From positions 128,171,170-128,235,169 of the forward strand of contig NC_068910.1 in the NCBI RefSeq assembly GCF_023091745.1: a DNA stretch of 64,000 nucleotides. Reading direction: 5' to 3'. The DNA is from Budorcas taxicolor (Eukaryota; Chordata; Mammalia; Artiodactyla; Bovidae). Every line of letters begins with the position of its first letter. Positions within the stretch are counted from its first letter, which is position 1. The notes below the pieces were generated by a model that saw only the letters and a program-made list of their open reading frames with translations, had not been told where the DNA came from and did not search any database. A program made the translations under genes and the position numbers. Shown here piece by piece: positions 1-12,008 of the stretch.

Positions 1-222
1 TGCTGAATTCATTTGCTAATATTTTGCTAAAGATTTCTCCATCTATATTCATGGGGGATACTGGTCTATAGTTGTTGGTTTTTTGTTTTTGATTTGTTTT
101 GTTCTTTGTACTATATTTTTCTGGTTCTGATGACAGATAAATACTAGTTTCATAAAATGAGTTAAAAACTATTCTCTCTATTCCATTTGCTAGAAGAGAT
201 GGTATAAATAGTGCAGAATCGG

Positions 223-441
223 TGTTATGGCTCAGCTGGTAGAGAATCGCCTGCCATGCAGGAGACCTGGGTTTGATCCCTGGGTTGAGAAGATCCCCTG
301 GAGAAGGGAAAGGCTACCCACTCCAGTATTCTGGCCTGGAGAATTCTGTACAGTATTCTGGCCTGGAGAATTCTGTACAGTCCATGGGGTCGCAGAGTCA
401 GACATGACTGAGCGGCTTTCACTTCACTTCACTTCACTTCA
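223..441 (+). mobile_element. Bov-tA SINE with internal 27-bp tandem duplication
   Basis: The head is tRNA-like, with an A box (TGGCTCAGCTG, 228-238) and a B box (GGTTTGATCCC, 270-280). It is followed by the usual ruminant SINE body and a BovB-related tail. A 27-bp unit is perfectly duplicated at 324-350 and 351-377. The element ends in an (ACTTC)n run at 419-441. It is inserted in the antisense L1M. Confidence 0.92.
419..441 (+). repeat. (ACTTC)n pentanucleotide tail
   Basis: Four to five consecutive ACTTC units form the 3' end of the SINE; they grew from the GCGACTTCAC type ending of the BovB-related tail. Confidence 0.85.
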
Positions 442-1428
442 TAATAAGTATAGACTTCTCTAGGGAAACCACGTGGGCCTAAAGACTTCTTTTCTGAGAG
501 TTTTTAAATTACAAATTCAATTTCCTTAATAGTTACAGAGCTATTTGAATTATCTGTTTCATACTGGGTGAGTTTTGGCAGTTCACACTTTTTGAAGGAA
601 TTGGCCCATTTCATCTAAGTTGTCAAATGTATGTGTCCAAGGCTGTTCATAGCTTTCATTTCTGTTCTTTTTATGTGTGCAGGATGTTCACTGATAGTCT
701 GTTTCATTCCTGGTATTGGTTAATTTGTAAATTTCCTCTTTTTGAATTTTTTAATCTTTCTAGAGATTTGTCAATATTAATGATCTTTAAAAAAAAAAAA
801 ACCCAACTTTATGTTTCACTGACTTTCTCTTCTACTTTTCTATATTCAATTTCATTGATTTCTGCTTTTATATTCGTTTCCTTCTTTCTGCTTAATTTGG
901 GTTTATTTTGTTCTTTTTTTCTAGGGTCGTGAGGTGGGAGCTTAGGTTGTTGCTTTGAGATGTTTCTTCTTTCCTAATCTAAGCATTCAGTGGTAAAATT
1001 TCTCTTTCAACACTGCTTTAACAGTCTGCCATAAACTCTGATACAGTATATTTGCATTTTCATATACTTTAGTGTACTTTTTCAATGCCCATGAGATTTG
1101 CTTTTTGACACGTGGATTATTTAGAATTATTCTGTTTAGTTTCCAAGTATTTGGATGCTTTTCAGTAACTTTTGTTACTGACTTCTACTTTGATTTCACT
1201 GTGATCACAGAACATTTTCTGTGTGATTTCAATTATTTAAAATATGTTGAATATTGTTTTATGACCCAGATTATGGTCTATCCTCATATGTTCCATGAGA
1301 ATTTGAAAAGAATGTGTGTTTTACTCTTGTACAGTACTGTTCTATAAATATCAATTAGCTCCTAGTGGCTAATGGTGTTCTTGAGTTCTATGTCTTTGCT
1401 GACATCTGCCTTGTTTTTCAGTTAAGAG

Positions 1429-1675
1429 CGCTGCTACTAAGTCACTTCACTCATGTCTGACTCTGTGCGACCCCATAGACAGCAGCCCACCAGGCCCCCC
1501 CATCCCTGGGATTCTCCAGGCAAGAACACTGCAGTGGATTGCCATCTCCTTTTCCAATGCAGGAAAGTGAAAAGTGAAAGTGAAGTCGCTCAGTCATATC
1601 CAACTTGTAGCGACCCCATGGACTGCAGCCTACCAGGTTCCTCCGTCCATGGGATTTTCCAGGCAAGAGTAGACT
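1429..1675 (-). mobile_element. Bov-A2 SINE
   Basis: This is a dimeric ruminant SINE in reverse orientation. It starts with the reverse complement of the AGCAGC tail (ctgctactaagtcac), contains the linker gaaagtgaaaagtgaaag between the two monomers near 1563, and ends near gcaagagt. Spurious open frames cross it on both strands, as in all Bov-A2 copies. Confidence 0.92.
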
Positions 1676-2060
1676 TATCCATTTAGCCTTTCCGTTCTAT
1701 TTCTGTCTCACATGTTTTGTAGCTCGACTGTTTGCTGCACTAACATTTAGGATTGTTACGTTTGCTTGGTAGATGGACTCATAATGAGTCATTTTAAATG
1801 ACATCATGTTATAATATCATTTATTTTCTGTGTCTGATAACTTTCCACGCTATAAAGTCTACTCTATCTGATATTGATATAGCCATACCTACTTTTTAAA
1901 GTTTGTATGATATATGTTTTTCCCATCTTTTTACTCTCAATCTACCTGTATCATTATATTTGAAGTAAAATTATATAGACAGCACAGAGTTAGATCAGTT
2001 TTTTTTTTCTTCTTTTTAATCCACTCAGTCAATGTGTCTTTTAATTGATGTACTTAGACC

Positions 2061-2276
2061 TCCCCGGTGGCTCAGAGGTTAAAGCATCTGCCTGGAATGC
2101 AGGAGACCCGGGTTCGATCCCTGGGTCAGAAAGATCCCCTGGAGAAGGAAATGGCAACCCACTGCAGTACTCTTGCCTGGAGAATCCCATGGAGGGAGGA
2201 GCCTGGTGGACTACTAGCCCATGGGGTCACAAAGAGTCCGACATGACTGAGCGACTTCATTCACTCCCTCACTCAC
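2061..2276 (+). mobile_element. Bov-tA SINE
   Basis: A complete copy with tRNA-like head, body and BovB-type tail. TAGACC is found immediately before the element (2055-2060) and after it (2277-2282), a short TSD in the antisense L1M. Intact pol III boxes are listed separately. Confidence 0.92.
2068..2121 (+). promoter_or_regulatory. Pol III internal promoter (A and B boxes) of the Bov-tA SINE
   Basis: The A box TGGCTCAGAGG (2068-2078) fits TRGYNNARNNG, and the B box GGTTCGATCCC (2111-2121) fits the tRNA B box closely. Spacing is normal for a tRNA-derived SINE. Whether it is transcribed cannot be seen. Confidence 0.7.
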
Positions 2277-2494
2277 TAGACCATTTACATTTAATGAAAT
2301 TACTGATACATCAGGTCTTAAGTTTTCCATTTTATTATTTCACCTTGTTTACCCTAGTCTTTGTTTCTCCATTGTCTTTTTTCCGGCCTTCCTGTGAGTT
2401 ACCTGAACACTTTTGGAATTGTGTTTTAATTTATATATAGTATTTGTGACTGCATCTATTGTATACCTTTGTTAGCAGATGCTCTAGTTACTAC

Positions 2495-2496
<2 letters not shown>

Positions 2497-2525
<29 letters not shown>
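2497..2525. repeat. (TG)n microsatellite
   Basis: About 14 uninterrupted TG units at the 3' end of the reverse Bov-tA copy; likely polymorphic in length. Confidence 0.95.
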
Positions 2526-2720
2526 TCTCAATCACGTCTGACTCTTTGCAACCTTATGGACTGTAGCCTGCCAGGCTCCTCCATCCATGGGGTTCTCTAG
2601 GCAAGAATACTGAAGTGGGTTGCCATTTCCCACTCCAGGGGATCTTCCTGACCCAGGGATCAAACCCACATCTCCTGCATTGCAGGCAGATTCCTTACCA
2701 CTGTGCCACCTGGGGAAGCC
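2498..2720 (-). mobile_element. Bov-tA SINE with (TG)n tail
   Basis: Reverse-orientation copy. Flanking repeats ctagttactacact (2484-2497) and ctagttattacatt (2721-2734) match at 12 of 14 positions and are the TSD. The TG microsatellite at 2497-2525 lies between the left TSD and the SINE body, so it is the expanded 3' tail of the SINE. Confidence 0.93.
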
Positions 2721-4300
2721 CTAGTTATTACATTATATATCCAGAAACCATCATAATCTACTGGTGCTGACGTTTCATCAGCTTAAGTGAAGTTTAGAAA
2801 CACTCTCTCCCTTGACATCTCTTTATCGCCCCTATTCATAGTATAATTGATGTAAATGTTTTCTCTACATACATTGAAATCCCATCAGCCAGTATTATAA
2901 CTTTTGCCTGTCAAATGTAAATATAACTCGAGAAAAATAAGAAAATTCTACTGTATTTACTCATTTTGGTTGATCTTTCCACTGCTCTTTCTTCATTTCT
3001 GATATCCCAAAATACCTTCTTTTAAAATTTTTTCTTTCTCTTTAGAGAGCTTCCCTAGTCATAATTTTGGTGATGAATTCTCTTAGGTAGGTCTTCTGGC
3101 GATGAATTCTTTTAGATTTCCTTCATTTCAGAATGTCTTGATTTCCCCTTCATTCCTGAAGGATATACTTATCATTTATATAATTCTGAGTTGACAAGTC
3201 TTTTCTTCTAGGACTGGAAAAATCTTGTGCCGCTTCCTCTCGGCCTTCATGTTTTCTAATAAGAAATATGCCATCTTTTTAACCATTTCTCCCCCACAGA
3301 AAAGTTGTCACTTGTCTGTCACTGCTTTTAAGATTTTTCCTTTGTTTCAGCTTTCAGAAATTTGATGATGATGTGTCTTGGTATAGATTTCTGTTTTGGC
3401 TTCACTCAGCTTCTTGAATCTATAAATACATCCTTCACCAAATTTGAGAAAAGTTATCCATTATTTCTTTGAGCACGTTTTCAGCCCCATTCTCTTTCTC
3501 CTCTATTTCCAGGACTCCAATGACACAAATGTCATACCTTTGTTTAAGTCTTTTAGGTCCCTGAGATGCTGTCATTTTTTTAGACTACTTCAGTCTGCTG
3601 TTTAGATTGAATAATTTCTATTATTCTGTCATCAAGTCTACTGATTCTTTCCTGTGTCCCCTCTATTCTCCTATTCCTATTGAGTTCAACCACTGAGATT
3701 TTTATTTCAAGTATTATATTTTTCCATTCTAATTTTCCATTTAGTTCCTCTTAATATCTTCTATTTCTTTGTTGAGATTTCCTGTTGTTCCAAGTGTGCT
3801 CATAATTGCTTCTTGAAGCATTTTTCTGATGGCTGCTTGAAAATCTTTGACAGATCTCTGTCTCTTGGCAGTGATGTCTGTTGACTGCCTTTTCATTCAG
3901 TTCAGATTTTCCTAGTTCTTGGCATGGTAAGTGATCTTCTATTCAAACCTGTACATTTTGGATATTAAATAATAAGACTATGGATAAATATATCTTATTT
4001 AAATCCTTTTCTAGTTAGCTTTCTCTGGCACTGCTCTGACAGAGGGAGGGATAGGTCCCACTTTTTCACTTCCTGATGGGGTTAGAAGTCCAGGTACATT
4101 TCTCAGCCCTCACTGACACTCAGTTACATGGGCTTCTCATTGCCTCTGGGCAGGGCTGGAACTTCTGGCCCCACACCAGGCCTCTGCTGATTTGATGCTG
4201 CCTGGGAGGGCAGAAGTGCCATGTCACCACTCTGCATGCTGCGCTTAGGAGGAGGATAAGGAAAAAGTACATCTCTCCTGCCCTCTCAGATGCCTAACAT

Positions 4301-5168
4301 TTCTTTTCAAATTTATTATTTCTGTAGGACAAAGTCCATAAGATACAATTGTTGGAGCAAGGGATAAGAATGTTTTAAAGGTTCTTGTTATATATTTCCA
4401 AATTACTTTTCAGAAGTTCTTGTCAATTATTAATTTTATATGTAATATGGGATGCTTTTTGCTACATCATGTTCTCCTTAGATTCTATATTACTGTTTTC
4501 TAAGTTTTCCCTAATTTGATAGACAAAATGTAGTATTTCATAATTGTTCTAACATTTAGGTTTTTGGTAATTAACAATGGTGAACATTTTGTCCCAAGTT
4601 TTTAATAATCACTTCAAGCTCCCCTTTCATGAGTTCTTTGTTCACACATATTTGTTTACTCTTTCATTTTTTTGAGCTCTAATAGTTTTGTATCTTTTTA
4701 TGAGTTCTTTCTATAAATATTAACTTCTTCTATAATATTTACTGAAATTATAGTGAACTTTTAATTCTCTATATTTTTATGTACATTTGAAAATTTTTAT
4801 CTACTTAAGTCCATTGATATTTTCCTGGGTGACTATTTTCCAGTTCTAAGGTTAAAAATGCATTCCAGAAACTCAATAAATATTTCCTCTGTTTCAAGTT
4901 CCTTTTCTGTGTCTTATATCCACAAAGTAGTAATCCGTCTTATATTCATTTTAGTACTAGTTATATAAGATCAGCTAAAATGGATCCTATATTTTTACAT
5001 ATGGCACACTAATTTCCCCATAACCATTTACAACTTTTTTCAAAACCATTTTTTAGAAACGCTTATGTAATCACAGCTAAGTACCTACCACAGGGTACTA
5101 AATTCTAGACTGACGTACAACACACTCAGATTTTGAGGCTGACAGGTCAGCCTTATTCAGATAATTAC
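4301..5168. other. AT-rich stretch, possibly very degenerate L1-like sequence
   Basis: Several phrases (for example the stretch near 4620-4740 with a run like gagttctttctataaat) resemble old antisense LINE sequence, but I cannot place it in a family. No open frame of interest. Confidence 0.3.
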
Positions 5169-5513
5169 TGCTATGGTCTGAACATTTCTGTCTCCTGAAA
5201 ATTCATATGTTGAGATCCTAACCTTCAAGGTAACAGTACAAGGAAGTGAGGCCTTCAGGAGGTAATTACGTTATGAGAGCGGAGCCCTCACAACTGGGAT
5301 TAACACCCTAACAACAGAGACCTAGACAGATTCCTTGTCCCTCCCATAATGTGAGGACGCAGCGAGAAGATGGGTTCATACCAGGACCACACCCATCAGG
5401 GCTATGATCCTAGACATCCCAGCTTCCAGGACTTCGAGAAATAAATGTATGTTATTTACAAGCCACTCAGTCTCTGATATTTTGTTATAAGAGCCCCAAC
5501 ACACTAATAGTAC
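5169..5513 (+). mobile_element. MaLR solo LTR (MLT1-type)
   Basis: The copy starts TGCTATGGTCTGAA and keeps the conserved MLT1 blocks: the gtgaggccttcaggagg-type block, catcccagcttccag, an AATAAA signal at about 5441, the gccactcagtctctg block and an end near acactaatag. The length is right for a full LTR. No internal retroviral sequence flanks it, so it is a solo LTR of an ERVL-MaLR element. Confidence 0.88.
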
Positions 5514-6961
5514 CGTAGAACAAGGAAGCAATATGATTTCTGCGTACTTTGAGGGATTGAAACAATAGAACCGAGGAGGCCAAAGTGAATCCTCCAGGGG
5601 CTAATCAGTATCAACAGTGACAATATCCTACAGGAAGTCCTCTCTGAGGACACTGAGGAAAGCCCCACCACATCACCACAGGGGAGTCCTGGCAGTCTCA
5701 GGGAATTTCATGCATCTGGTGGGATCCAATATAGCGCTACACTGAAGAAAAGATTAAAACATGGAATCTTATCACTAAATTTAGGAAAGGGCAGTTTTCA
5801 GTTTATAACCAAACACCGCCAAAAACATAAGATACCATGTCAGATCGCTGCAAAGTACATGTACACAGTATAATTTAAGCTATTAGAAGCCTGCCCCATC
5901 AGATCTCCACTATGTGAGCAGAATAGCAAAATATACCTGTTTTTCATGTTAGTCCACTGGAGTCAGGAAAAAAGATGCATTTTAGATGATGTAAGCAGTG
6001 ATTCAGAAAACAGCATATATGCCCTGGAAATAAAAAGAACTTAGATTACATAACCTTGGAAAATGCACAAGTCCACAATCCCTTGATTCTATGCCTCCCA
6101 TTCTGGGCTCTCCATGCCCCCTTTACATTTATCCATTATGCTCCCCTCTACTCTTTGTCTTGCTTAACTCTCCCAGATCATCCTTCCAGGAAGTCCACCC
6201 CTTCTTCCTGGTAACAGTTCAAGCTTCCTTACTGACTACTCTTAGTGGCCAACAAGATGACTCTATCTTAGGATGTGATGACTTGGTTACTGGGCTCCTT
6301 GAAAACTGGCATTTTTGAGTATCCATATTTCTACGTGTGGGCCACAGTACACTATTACCCCTCAAAGTAAAGAACAATTCAAATCACATGTGCTTGTGGA
6401 GAGTTTTATCTTACACAAACAGATGTGATGAGATGGAGATATTAACATGTTGGTATTCACCACTTTCCCCTCAGGTTACTGAGCCTTTTCTCCCAGTTCC
6501 ACTCTCTGGAAAGAAAGAGCCAAAGCTGCTAGGAAAGTTATCACAAGAAAAGCCATTAGGGGAATAATTATAATTATCAGGGACATTGTGCACACAGTGG
6601 GGAATGAATAAAGAAGCATTATCAGGATGGGCTGGATGGAGAGCTTTGAAGCATTAAAAAGTAAGGGACTCCAAGTTTGGAGTATTAGAAAATAGAACAA
6701 AACATTCTAGTAGAAGGTGCCAAGATTCCTCAATGTTTAAGATAGATTTTGAATAAGTATCAAAATATATCTCTAGGTATTGATTTTAAAAATGCAAAAC
6801 TACTCTGGTACCAGAGCTACACTACTGAGATCACAACTTTATAAATATTGCATATTTATTAAACCAACCCTATCTGCAGAGTATTATTTGGGAAAGGGAA
6901 AGCAGTATTTCTCTTAGAACACAGAGTATTGGGGAGATCTAATACCTTTCCTATTAATCTA
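5514..6961. other. Unassigned sequence, no gene seen
   Basis: No repeat family, splice-like exon or long open frame that I can support. Short open frames at 6091-6318 and 6337-6567 have no recognisable domain and are probably chance. Confidence 0.5.
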
Positions 6962-7185
6962 TTAACTCCTTGAGATCAGGGCCTCTGTCATATTTTTCCC
7001 ACTGTATTGAGATATAATTGACATATAACATTGTGTAAATCTAAGCTGTAAAACATGATGGTGTAATACACTGGTACAAGGAGTCCATCTTATTAAAAAC
7101 TACATTTCCAGTCCTTCATACATAGCATTAACCCCTGGTACACAGCGGGTGTCTTGTAAAATGTCTGGTGAATGAATGACCTATG
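6962..7185 (+). mobile_element. L2 3' end interrupted by an older L1-like piece
   Basis: The left part (ctccttgagatcagggcc) and right part (near cctggtacacagcgggtg and tgaatgaatgac) are the two halves of the conserved L2 3' terminal region. Between them, about 6996-7085, lies sequence resembling an L1M fragment (attgagatataattgacat). Confidence 0.6.
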
Positions 7186-8837
7186 AGCTCCATGTGCTAG
7201 CTCCTGGCTAAAATTCCTCTGAATGGTTTAGGAAAGCAGGATCAGCCCATTCTTTGTGGATAATAAAAATCACCTCTACCAAGAGAGTCTTCGCTGCAAG
7301 GATTGCAATTCAACCCCTTCAATTCAGACCAGACCACCCATCACAATCATTCCTGATGCCCAGAGAAGAAAAGAAAGTGGATCTCCCACTAGGAGCCAAT
7401 TTAGACGTCTGAGAATAAAACAGGTTTAAGACGTTTAAATAACAGGTTTATAATAATCCTGAGAACACAGACTTCAGAATTGCCTAAGAAACTTTGGAAT
7501 GTCCAAACATTAGAGAGATGAAAGCCTGGCCCACAGCAGTGGAACTGAATACAGTCAGAAGGCTTAAGGACAGAGACAGGGTTAACTCATGTAGTTTACA
7601 TTCCTGTAAACACTATTTATTTTTATACACACCCGAAGAAAAATTTGTGTGTACTGCCTTATAATTCTCTAGTTTGCTGTGGATATAATAATGAATAAAG
7701 CACTCTACTTTGCTAGGAGGAGTTAGAACATTATTTATAGGTAATTCAATAAACAAAAATCTGCAAGAAAATTGGTGCTAGGATAATGAAAGCCCATCAC
7801 CCATACAAAAGGCTTTTATTCTTTAGGCCTCCTCTTTCTAGGATGAAGCTGGTTTGCTGAACAATTATAGGCAAGCTAAGGAAGGAAGAGAGGAAAGGAG
7901 GAGGAAGGGAAGGGAAGGAGAGAGGGGACGGGGGCGGAGTAAGGAGCAGAAAAAGGATGAAGACATACATTACTGGCAATACTGCAAATTAAATACTCTG
8001 AATAACTGCTATTGACAGAAGCAACTAAACCAGTGGATTAAAAAGAACACGGAAATAAATTTTCAAGCACACTGCTGAAGTGACAAAAAGCATTCACAGA
8101 GCCCAAAAACTGAAGTGACACCAGGAATCCTGGAAAATACGTAAGCACCAGGAATGGATTTTTCCTTGAAGCCTCTTTGCTTGAAACCTAAAGACCCTAA
8201 GTTTCTGCATCATCTGCCACATGAGCAGTGGGAATGGGGAACATGGGATAAAATCTCAAGCCCCCAAAAACACCTCCCTAGAGAGAGGATGGATGAGAAA
8301 CTAACCCTGCCAGACAGCAAAGATTATCACCACTCTCAGTTCTGGCACTGGACAGAGGTAAAGAAATATACCTGAATATCTGTAACAAGCCAGCCACATG
8401 GGTTTTTTTGGTCGATATGCATGTTATCTGAAAAAAACACTGAGAGAATTTGATTTAAATTGATCCCAGTTTGGTAGACACCCTGGGTCCTTGGATAAAA
8501 GTGTAGTTTAACTATGCACAGATGCACACACACATATACACACAGAGATAAGAAGTTTCCTTGACTGAAGAGCAGCAGAAAAAAGCAAGAGTCTGTCCAC
8601 ACACAAACCAACAAACACTTCAAATACAATTCAGGCACAGAACATATATTACTTAGGTTCCTTAAGTGCTTAGAAACAGAAGAGAAGCTTGAAACACGAG
8701 CAGGAAAACAACCAATACGACTTAAAAATTCCACAAAGGGAGGACAAATTAAACAGCAGATTAGAGACAGAGGAGAGAACAATTTTATGGCTCAGGGTAA
8801 AGAGGGTTTCTTAGACAAAAGTACAAGCCGTAAAACC
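7186..8837. other. Unassigned sequence with a purine-rich tract
   Basis: No family recognised. 7870-7935 is a GGA/GGGA purine-rich tract, and 8521-8545 is a short imperfect (AC)n. A 148-codon minus-strand open frame at 8336-8782 has no domain and a repetitive middle; I do not call it a gene. Confidence 0.5.
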
Positions 8838-8886
8838 TATAATAATAAAATCCTATCTTCATAAAGCATTTTCTATATGCCAGGCA
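8838..8886 (-). mobile_element. MIR, first part (split by BovB)
   Basis: The stretch ending ctatatgccaggca is the antisense MIR core start. It continues at 12009 after the BovB insertion; the last 12 bp (8875-8886) are the left TSD. Confidence 0.85.
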
Positions 8887-10818
8887 TTAATTTGCTAGTG
8901 TGTAAGATGAGTGCAATTGTGCGGTAGTTTGAGCATTCTTCAGCATTGCCTTTCTTTGGGATTGGAATGAAAACTGACCTTTTCCAGTCCTGTGGCCACT
9001 GCTAAGTTTTCCAGATTTGCTGGCATATTGAGTCCAGCACTTTCACAGCACTGTCTTTTAGATTTGAAATAGCTCAACTGGAATTCCATCACCTCCACTA
9101 GCTTTGTTTGTAGTGATTCTTCCTAAGGCCCACTTGACTTGGCATTCTAGGATGTCTGGCTCCAGGTGAGTGATCACGCCATCGTGGTTATCTGGGTCAT
9201 GAGGATCTTTTTCGTATAGTTCTTCTGTGTATTCTTGCCATCTCTTCTTAATATTTTCTGCTTCTGTTAGGTCCATACCATTTCTGTCCTTTATTGTGGT
9301 CATCTTTGCATGAAATGTGCCCTTGGTATCTCTAATTTGCTTGAAGAGATCTCTAGTCTTTCCCATTCTATTGTTTTCCTCTATTTCTTTGCACTGATCA
9401 CTGAAGAAGGCTTTCTTATCTCTCCTTGCTATTCTTTGGAACTAGGAATTCAAATGGGTATATCTTTCCTTTTCTTCTTTGCCTTTTGCTTCTCTTCTTT
9501 TCTCAGCTATTTGTAAGGCCTCCTCAGACATTTTGCCTCTTTGAATTTTTTTTCTTGGGGATGGTCTTTATCACTGCCTCCTTTATAATGTCATGAACCT
9601 CTGTCCATAGTTCTTCAGGCACTCTGTATATCAGATCTAATCCCTTGAATCTATTTGTCACTTCCACTATATAACCATAAGGGATATGATTTAGGGAATA
9701 CCTGAATGATCTAGTGGTTTTCCCTACTTTCTTCAATTTCAGTCTGAATTTGGCAATAAGGAATTCATGATCTGAGCCACAGTCAGCTCCTGGTCTTGTT
9801 TTTGCTGACTGTATAGAGCTTCTCCATCTTTGGCTGCAAATATAATCAGTCTGATTTCAGTACTGACCATCTGGTGATGTCCATGTGTAGAGTCTTCTCT
9901 TGTGTTGTTGGAAGAGGGTATTTGCTGTGACCAGTGTGTTCTCTTGGCAAAACTCTGTTAGCCTTTGACCTGCTTCATTTTGTACTCCAAAGCCAAATTT
10001 GCCTGTTACTCCAGGTAGCTCTTGACTTTTGCATTCCAGTCCCCTATAAAGAAGAAGACATATTTTGGGGTGTTAGGTCTAGAAGGTCTTGTAGATCTCC
10101 AAAGAACCATTCAACTTCAACTTCTTCAGCATTACTGCTCAGGGCATAGACTTGGATTACTGTGATACTGCATGGTTTAAGTTGAAAACAAATAGAGATC
10201 ATTCTGTCGTTTGCATTTTGGACTCTTTCATTGACTATGATGGCTACTCCATTTCTTCTAAGGGATTCTTGCCCACAGTAGTAGATATAATGGTCATCTG
10301 AGTTAAATTCACCCATTCCAGTCCATTCTAGTTCACTGACTCCTAAAATGTCGATGGTCAGTCTTGTCATCTCCTGTTTGGCCACTCCAATTTGCCTTGG
10401 TTAATGGACCTTACATTCCAGGTTCCTACACAATATTGCTCTTTATAGCATTGGATTTTACTTCCATCATCTGTCACATCCACAACTGGGTGTTGTTTTT
10501 GCTTTGGCTCCATCTCTTCATTCTTTCTGGAGTTATTTCTCCAGGCTTCTCCAGTAGCATATTGGGCACCTACAGACCTGGGGAGTTCCTCTTTCAGTAT
10601 CCTATCATTTTGCCTTTTCATACTGTTCATGGGGTTCTCAAGACAAGAATACCTAAGTGGTTTGCCATTCCCTTCTCCAGTGAGCCAGGTTTTGTCAGAA
10701 CTCTCTGCCATGACCCAATGGGTCAATGAAACTATGATCAAGACAAGGCTGTGGTCCCTGTGATCAGTTTGGTTAGTTTTCTGTAACTGTGGTTTTCACT
10801 CCATCTGCCCTCTGATGT
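8887..10818 (-). mobile_element. BovB LINE, inverted 5' segment (endonuclease and start of RT)
   Basis: Minus-strand frames show the BovB apurinic-type endonuclease (10044-10385, with SELEWTG and YYCGQESLRRNG motifs), the region between the domains (9524-9736) and the beginning of the RT (9058-9366, GDGIPVELFQI). Frames are broken by stops. The orientation is opposite to the 3' half at 10819-12008, the hallmark of twin priming. The 5' UTR is truncated near the junction. Confidence 0.93.
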
Positions 10819-12008
10819 ATAGGGAGAAGAGGCTTATGGAAGAGGAAACAGAGATCAAATTGCCAACATCCACTGGATCATCGAAAAAAGCAAGAAAGTT
10901 CCAGAAAAACACCTACTTTTGTTTTATTGACTACACCAAAGCCTTTGACTGTGTGGATCATTAAAAAACTGTGGAAAATTCTTAAACAGATGGGAATACC
11001 AGGCACCTGACCTGCCTCCTGAGAAGTCAAGAAGCAACAGTTAGAACTGGAACAACAGACTGGTTCCAAATCAGGAAAGGAGTACATCAAGGCTATATCT
11101 TGTCATCATGCTTATTTAACTTATATGCAGAGTACATCATGCAAAATGCCAAGCTGAATGAAGCACAAAATGGAATCAAGATTGCCAGGAGAAATATCAA
11201 TAACCTCAGATACGCAGACAACACCACCCTTATGGCAGAAGGTGAAGAAGAACTAAAGAGCCTCTTGATGAAAGTGAAAGAGGAAAGTGAAAAAGTTGGC
11301 TTAAAGCTCAACATTCAGAAAACTAAGATCATGGTATCTGGTCCCATCACTTCATAGCAAATAGTTGTGGAAACTATGGAAACAGTGAGAGTCTTTATTT
11401 TGGGAGGCTCCAAAATCACTGCAGATGGTGATTGCAGCTATGAAATTAAAAGACGCTTGCTCCCTGAAAGAAGCAAGGAACAACCTAGAAAAAAGCTATG
11501 AACAACCTAGACAGCATATTAGAAAGCAGAGACATTACTTTGCCAACAAAGTTCTGTCTAGTCAAGGCTATGGTTTTTCCAGTAGTCATGTATGGATGTG
11601 AGTGTTGGACTATAAAGAAAACTGGGGGCCAGAGAACTGATGCTTTTGAACTGTTGAAGAAGACTCTTGAGAGCCCCTTGGACTGCAAGGAGATCCAACC
11701 AGTCCATCCTAAAGGAAATCAGTCCTTAATATGCATTGGAAGGACTGATGCTGAAGCTGAAACTCTAATACTTTGGCCACCTTTTGTGAAGAACTGACTC
11801 ATTGGAAAAGACCCTGATGCTGGGAAAGATTGAAGGCAGAAGGAAAAGGGGATGACAGAGGATGAGACAGTTGGATGGCATCACCAACTCGATGGACATG
11901 AGTTTGAGTAGGCTCTAGGAGTTGGTGATGGACAGGGAAGACTGGCATGCTGCAGTCCATGGGGTTGCGAAGAGTTGGACACAAATGAGCAACTGAACTG
12001 ACTGACTC
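10819..12008 (+). mobile_element. BovB LINE, 3' half in forward orientation
   Basis: This half begins inside the RT (QIANI block), carries the KAFDCVDH-type block, a degenerate YADN in place of YADD near 11212-11223, and the C-terminal part, and ends in an ACTGA-type tail at about 12008. About 80-100 bp of RT sequence present in the copy at 42000-42794 is missing at the junction with the inverted half. Stops and frameshifts make it dead. Confidence 0.93.

Larger units (their letters stand above)
1..4300 (-). mobile_element. Old mammalian L1 (L1M-type), antisense, 3' part beyond the window edge
   Basis: Read on the minus strand, the first 70 bases encode the reverse-transcriptase stretch that in L1 ORF2 reads like PISLMNIDAKILNK. 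Further right the antisense text matches the region before the RT (about 450-930), the endonuclease part of ORF2 (about 930-2290) and then the upstream/5' region of old L1M or HAL1-like elements (about 2290-4300). Frames are broken everywhere, so this is a fossil. Four ruminant SINEs (223-441, 1429-1675, 2061-2276, 2498-2720) landed in it, which fits its greater age. The exact subfamily and the 5' boundary near 4300 are uncertain. Confidence 0.8.

Noticed and set aside
228..280. tRNA-like sequences with A and B boxes
   Set aside because: They are heads of SINEs without a cloverleaf or acceptor stem; not tRNA genes.
419..441. Regularly spaced short repeats considered as a CRISPR-like array
   Set aside because: A simple pentanucleotide tail of a SINE in a mammalian genome; no spacers.
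2045..2440. 131-codon plus-strand frame
   Set aside because: A chimera of Bov-tA SINE and antisense L1M sequence.
8336..8782. 148-codon open frame on the minus strand, the longest one outside recognised elements
   Set aside because: No domain, low-complexity Cys/Val stretch made by an (AC)n tract, no splice or promoter context; a chance frame is more likely.
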